A DNA stretch of 23,669 nt, from positions 1-23,669 of the IMG/VR virus record IMGVR_UViG_3300021961_000638; one strand, written 5' to 3'. The notes beneath the pieces are model-generated. The model saw only the letters and a program-made list of their open reading frames with translations. It made no database searches and was not told where the DNA came from. Source of the DNA: a virus. The translations under genes and the position numbers were made by a program. Positions 21,209 through 23,669 of the stretch are shown one piece after another; positions within the stretch are counted from its first letter, which is position 1, and every line of letters begins with the position of its first letter.

Positions 21209-22933
21209 ATGGCTAAAGCAATTGCTAACGTCGTAATCGCAACAGATTCATTTGCGGGATGGGTTGGTATCACCAACCAGATGGCGCACACATTCACAAC
21301 ACAGGCTTTGACTGCTAACCTGTCTTCGACGGGTGCAACTGTTACTGGTAACTCCGATTTGGTAGGTATCTTCAGTGCTAATGTGGTAGCAGCAAAAGAC
21401 GGTTTACGTGGTGGCACAATCGACACTCCTGCAACGTTGATTATTACTTCTAATACAAACGTTACTGGGGCACAATCAAACCTTACAAGCAACGTCTACA
21501 TTAATAACAGCAACACCACGATCAACGCTCCTAATACTGTAATTAGTGGTGGTCGTCTTGATGTTACATCGAATACATTCCTGACAACAACTGGTGTCAC
21601 CGTCACAGCAACGACAACTACAGTCGCTGGTGGTAGTGCGGCTGTGACATCAAACGCATATCTCAATAGTGCTAACGTCTTTGCGAATACAGCAAAGCTA
21701 ACAGTTCAGGGTGGTACGGTCAACATTAACTCTACTGTTTCTGTTACGAATACAGTTAGCGTTCAATCTAATACAACTGTTAATGGTAACATCCACAACA
21801 TCGGTGGTAATGTAAACTTTGATACAGGTACGTTGTTCATTGATGCTGTTAATAACCGTGTCGGTTTGATGAATACAGCACCCGATGCTGTCGTCACAGT
21901 TACTGGTACTGCAAACGTGTCTGGAGCTGTGCAGCTTGGTTTAACCCTAGGTGTAACAGGTGCAACAACACTCAGTAACACACTAGGTGTAACGGGTGCT
22001 GCAAACTTGGCAAGTACGCTTGGTGTCGTGGGCGCTGCAGCACTATCAAATACATTGAGTGTAGCAGGCGCAGCCAACCTAGCCTTGACGTTGGGTGTAA
22101 CAGGTGCAACAACACTTTCGAATACATTAGCAGTTGCGGGTGCTGCAAACCTGGCCAGCACGATTGGGGTAGTTGGTGCAGCCACGCTGTCTAATACGCT
22201 AGCTGTTGCGGGTGCTGCCAACTTGGCTACCACGTTAGGTGTTGCTGGAACAACAACACTTGCGGGATTGGATGTTTCTGCTAATGCTAACTTTGATAGT
22301 GGTGTGCTATTTGTTGACACTGTTAATAACAGAGTCGGTATCAATAATACATCACCAAACGCAGCTTTGACCATCACGGGTACTGCAAACGTTTCTGGTG
22401 CTGTCATTCTGGGTAGCACTCTGAGTGCAGGTAATACATCGATTAGCCGATTGACAGCTAGTAGTGTCGCCAACCTGAACAGTACTGTAAATATCGGTGG
22501 TGTAACGACAATATCCAATACATTAAGCGTTTCACAAGGGGCCACATTCTCTAACACTGTTGACCTGAGCGGTAGTGCTACGACGTTCCAGAATAATTAC
22601 GTCGTAGTTGTAACCTCTAATTCAAACATTGGTGCAAACACAACGAACCCTGTAGAAGTAGCTACGTTTAGCGCAACGACTTATACAGCAGCAAAGGTAA
22701 CAGCACGAGTAAAGAAAGATGCTGCATCTAACGTTTCTATCCAAGAACTTCTTATCACACACGACGGCGCTGATACAACGCTGACAGTATACGGTACAGT
22801 CGCAACACCTCCTACTTCCAACCTCGGCGTGTTTAGTGCGAGCCTAAATACTGGTAACAATACTGTATCAATTAACTTCTTGCAGACCACCGCCAATTCT
22901 AATGTAGTGGTAGCTGCTCATCTGTTAAAGTAA
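21209..22933 (+). CDS. Repeat-rich tail fibre-like protein (574 aa)
   Basis: The N-terminus (MAKAIANVVIATDSFAGWVG, then ITNQMAHTFTT) looks like a virion attachment domain. It is followed by Asn/Thr/Val-rich strands consistent with a triple beta-helix shaft. Residues about 203-244 and 361-402 are two copies of a 42-residue unit (core DxVNNRVGxxNTxP, then TANVSGAV). Between them lie nine 12-residue repeats of the type LGVTGATTLSNT / LAVAGAANLAST. The last about 110 residues become globular (AAKVTARVKKDAASNVSIQE, LLITHDGADTTLTVYGTV), probably a trimerising or terminal domain. No Cys-rich, enzymatic or chaperone motif is visible. GGAAA precedes the ATG. The next gene starts 8 nt after the stop and shares the NNRVGI unit, so the two are probably paralogous fibre components. 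Receptor binding is plausible but unproved. Confidence 0.78.
   Translation: MAKAIANVVIATDSFAGWVGITNQMAHTFTTQALTANLSSTGATVTGNSDLVGIFSANVVAAKDGLRGGTIDTPATLIITSNTNVTGAQSNLTSNVYINNSNTTINAPNTVISGGRLDVTSNTFLTTTGVTVTATTTTVAGGSAAVTSNAYLNSANVFANTAKLTVQGGTVNINSTVSVTNTVSVQSNTTVNGNIHNIGGNVNFDTGTLFIDAVNNRVGLMNTAPDAVVTVTGTANVSGAVQLGLTLGVTGATTLSNTLGVTGAANLASTLGVVGAAALSNTLSVAGAANLALTLGVTGATTLSNTLAVAGAANLASTIGVVGAATLSNTLAVAGAANLATTLGVAGTTTLAGLDVSANANFDSGVLFVDTVNNRVGINNTSPNAALTITGTANVSGAVILGSTLSAGNTSISRLTASSVANLNSTVNIGGVTTISNTLSVSQGATFSNTVDLSGSATTFQNNYVVVVTSNSNIGANTTNPVEVATFSATTYTAAKVTARVKKDAASNVSIQELLITHDGADTTLTVYGTVATPPTSNLGVFSASLNTGNNTVSINFLQTTANSNVVVAAHLLK
21815..21940 (+). repeat. 126-nt direct repeat, left copy, flanking the 36-nt repeat array
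   Basis: Encodes 42 residues beginning NFDTGTLFIDAVNNRVGL and ending TANVSGAVQLG. It aligns without gaps with 22289-22414, with about three quarters of residues identical by eye. Confidence 0.8.
21947..22270 (+). repeat. Nine in-frame 36-nt tandem repeats in the fibre gene
   Basis: Nine 12-codon units without indels. They alternate between types ending LSNT and LAST/LATT, so the higher-order unit is 72 nt. Typical units are LGVTGATTLSNT, LAVAGAANLAST and LGVAGTTTLAGL (last). All keep the xGVxGAxxLxxT frame. Third-position differences show that the copies have aged while the protein pattern was kept. Confidence 0.9.
22289..22414 (+). repeat. 126-nt direct repeat, right copy, flanking the 36-nt repeat array
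   Basis: Encodes 42 residues beginning NFDSGVLFVDTVNNRVGI and ending TANVSGAVILG. It lies 474 nt (158 codons exactly) from the left copy, so recombination between them would keep the reading frame. Confidence 0.8.
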
Positions 22934-22941
22934 GGTAACAA

Positions 22942-23669
22942 ATGGCTGCCGGTAATACCCAATTTAAAGTAGATCATGGTTTAGTAGTAGTAGGAGCTGC
23001 TAATATTAGCGGCACACTATCTGTTGGCGGTGATCTGAGCATTAGCGGCAATATGTCGTTCAGTGGTACTGCCAATGGTGATTATCGTCCTGTAAACAAT
23101 ACATTTTCTCTTGGTAACACATCAAACCGTTGGACGTTGTTTGCTTCAAACGGCACCTTTAGTTCTAATGTAAGTATTGGTAACCAGCTAACTGTCACAG
23201 ACCAGATCACTTCCAATGCAAGTATCCCTTCCGCAAACAACAGGGAGCTAGGAACGGCCTCACGTCTGTGGACTTTGTACGCAAACGTTGCTTCAATTGC
23301 AAATGCGCAAATTAGCGGTTCCGCAAACGTTGGTAACACACTAGGTGTTGTTGGGCAGATTAATACATCTAACAACTTGGTTGTTGCCGGTACAGCAAAC
23401 GTTACTGGTGTTGTGACGCTTTCAGCAAACCTTGCTGTTGCAGGTCGGTCTGTATTCACTGGTAATGTTTCAACGAACGCTACACTGGTTTCGTTTACTT
23501 CAACTGGAAACGTTAACCAATCGTTCAACGCAACAATGACGTTTGATACAGACGTATTTGCAATCGACTCTGTCAATAACCGTGTTGGTATTAAGAACAC
23601 CACACCATCTGCACAGGGTGTATTGACGATCACAGGTAACACAATCTTCAACGCCAACAACACCGGCTT
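22942..23669 (+). CDS. Tail fibre-like protein, N-terminal 242 residues (runs off right edge)
   Basis: The frame opens at an ATG preceded by TAAGG and stays open to the window end; it is not closed here. It begins MAAGNTQFKVDHGLVVVGAA. Short beta repeats follow (NISGTLSVGGDLSISGNMSF). Two copies of a LGxxSxRWTLxA motif (SLGNTSNRWTLFA near 54-66 and ELGTASRLWTLYA near 102-114) are typical of phage fibre shafts and peptidase-processed tail spikes. Near the edge, DSVNNRVGIKNTTP repeats the unit found twice in the preceding gene. Composition (Asn, Thr, Val, Ser) matches that gene, which supports paralogy or shared modules. The C-terminal part, which would show a receptor-binding or chaperone domain, is missing, so the exact role is open. 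Confidence 0.75.
   Translation, partial: MAAGNTQFKVDHGLVVVGAANISGTLSVGGDLSISGNMSFSGTANGDYRPVNNTFSLGNTSNRWTLFASNGTFSSNVSIGNQLTVTDQITSNASIPSANNRELGTASRLWTLYANVASIANAQISGSANVGNTLGVVGQINTSNNLVVAGTANVTGVVTLSANLAVAGRSVFTGNVSTNATLVSFTSTGNVNQSFNATMTFDTDVFAIDSVNNRVGIKNTTPSAQGVLTITGNTIFNANNTG
23539..23643 (+). repeat. Third copy of the NNRVGI unit, in the last gene
   Basis: Encodes 35 residues beginning TFDTDVFAIDSVNNRVGI and ending LTITGNT. It is related to 21815-21940 and 22289-22414 in the preceding gene, with one extra residue near the Pro-Ser-Ala-Gln turn. Confidence 0.65.

Noticed and set aside
21947-22270. CRISPR-like array because of regular 36-nt repeats
   Set aside because: Units are contiguous without spacers, diverged, and all in frame within a coding sequence.
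21763-22557. Long minus-strand ORF (264 codons) opposite the fibre repeats
   Set aside because: It mirrors the in-frame 36-nt repeats of the plus-strand gene; codon periodicity keeps the antisense frame open. Its sequence is a Val/Ala/Pro/Thr echo with no independent start signal.
23082-23663. Minus-strand ORF (193 codons) at the right edge
   Set aside because: Antisense shadow of the repetitive fibre gene; same Val/Pro/Thr-rich echo and no ribosome binding site.

Overview
The window is a virion-assembly segment of a tailed phage with a contractile tail (T4-like myovirus, Caudoviricetes). No bacterial housekeeping gene, tRNA, rRNA, transposase or CRISPR array was seen. The evidence is a near-complete set of T4-type baseplate proteins (gp4, gp26, gp54, gp48, gp53, gp27-like, gp5, gp25, gp6, gp7-position protein, gp8), followed by Thr/Asn-rich structural and fibre-like proteins of the style known from marine T4-like phages (cyanophage/pelagiphage relatives). 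The marine setting and the host are inference; the sequence does not identify the host.

Layout. Positions 1-3550 are on the minus strand. Reading leftward: gp4 head completion protein; an unrecognised 194-residue protein; a gp54-like tail-tube initiator; a gp26-family baseplate/tail-assembly protein; a short gp51-like segment in the -1 frame; and the start of a coiled-coil, tape-measure-like protein that runs off the left edge. Positions 3562-23669 are on the plus strand: gp48, gp53, gp27-like hub, gp5 spike (no lysozyme domain, PAAR-like end), gp25, gp6, a 950-residue protein in the gene 7 position, gp8, a 1383-residue DUF4815-type protein, a 142-residue and a 685-residue protein that look like detached continuations of it, a 71-residue charged protein, a 574-residue repeat protein, and the first 242 codons of another fibre-like protein. 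Divergent transcription starts from an 11-nt gap at 3551-3561. Genes are packed with ATGA/TAATG overlaps or gaps of a few bases; the only sizeable gap on the plus strand is 76 nt (18417-18492). No gene-free stretch exceeds 300 bases.

How they work together. gp27-like and gp5 would form the central hub and spike, gp53/gp25/gp6/gp7-position/gp8 the wedges, and gp48 and gp54 the platform from which the tail tube grows. gp26 and its frameshifted form may act as assembly chaperones for the tape-measure-like product. The DUF4815 and fibre-like proteins probably form the baseplate periphery and receptor-binding parts.

Main points for a second look: (1) a U-UUU-UUU slippery heptamer at the end of the gp26 ORF, placed inside the 17-nt window where the -1 frame has just opened and the 0 frame has not yet closed, predicting a 291-residue gp26-gp51-like fusion; (2) related beta-type sequence modules scattered through five structural genes; (3) a 9 x 36-nt in-frame repeat array in the 574-residue protein, bracketed by 126-nt direct repeats, with a related copy in the next gene; (4) an apparent split of a DUF4815-type structural protein into three genes; (5) a perfect 9-bp hairpin inside the 71-residue gene.
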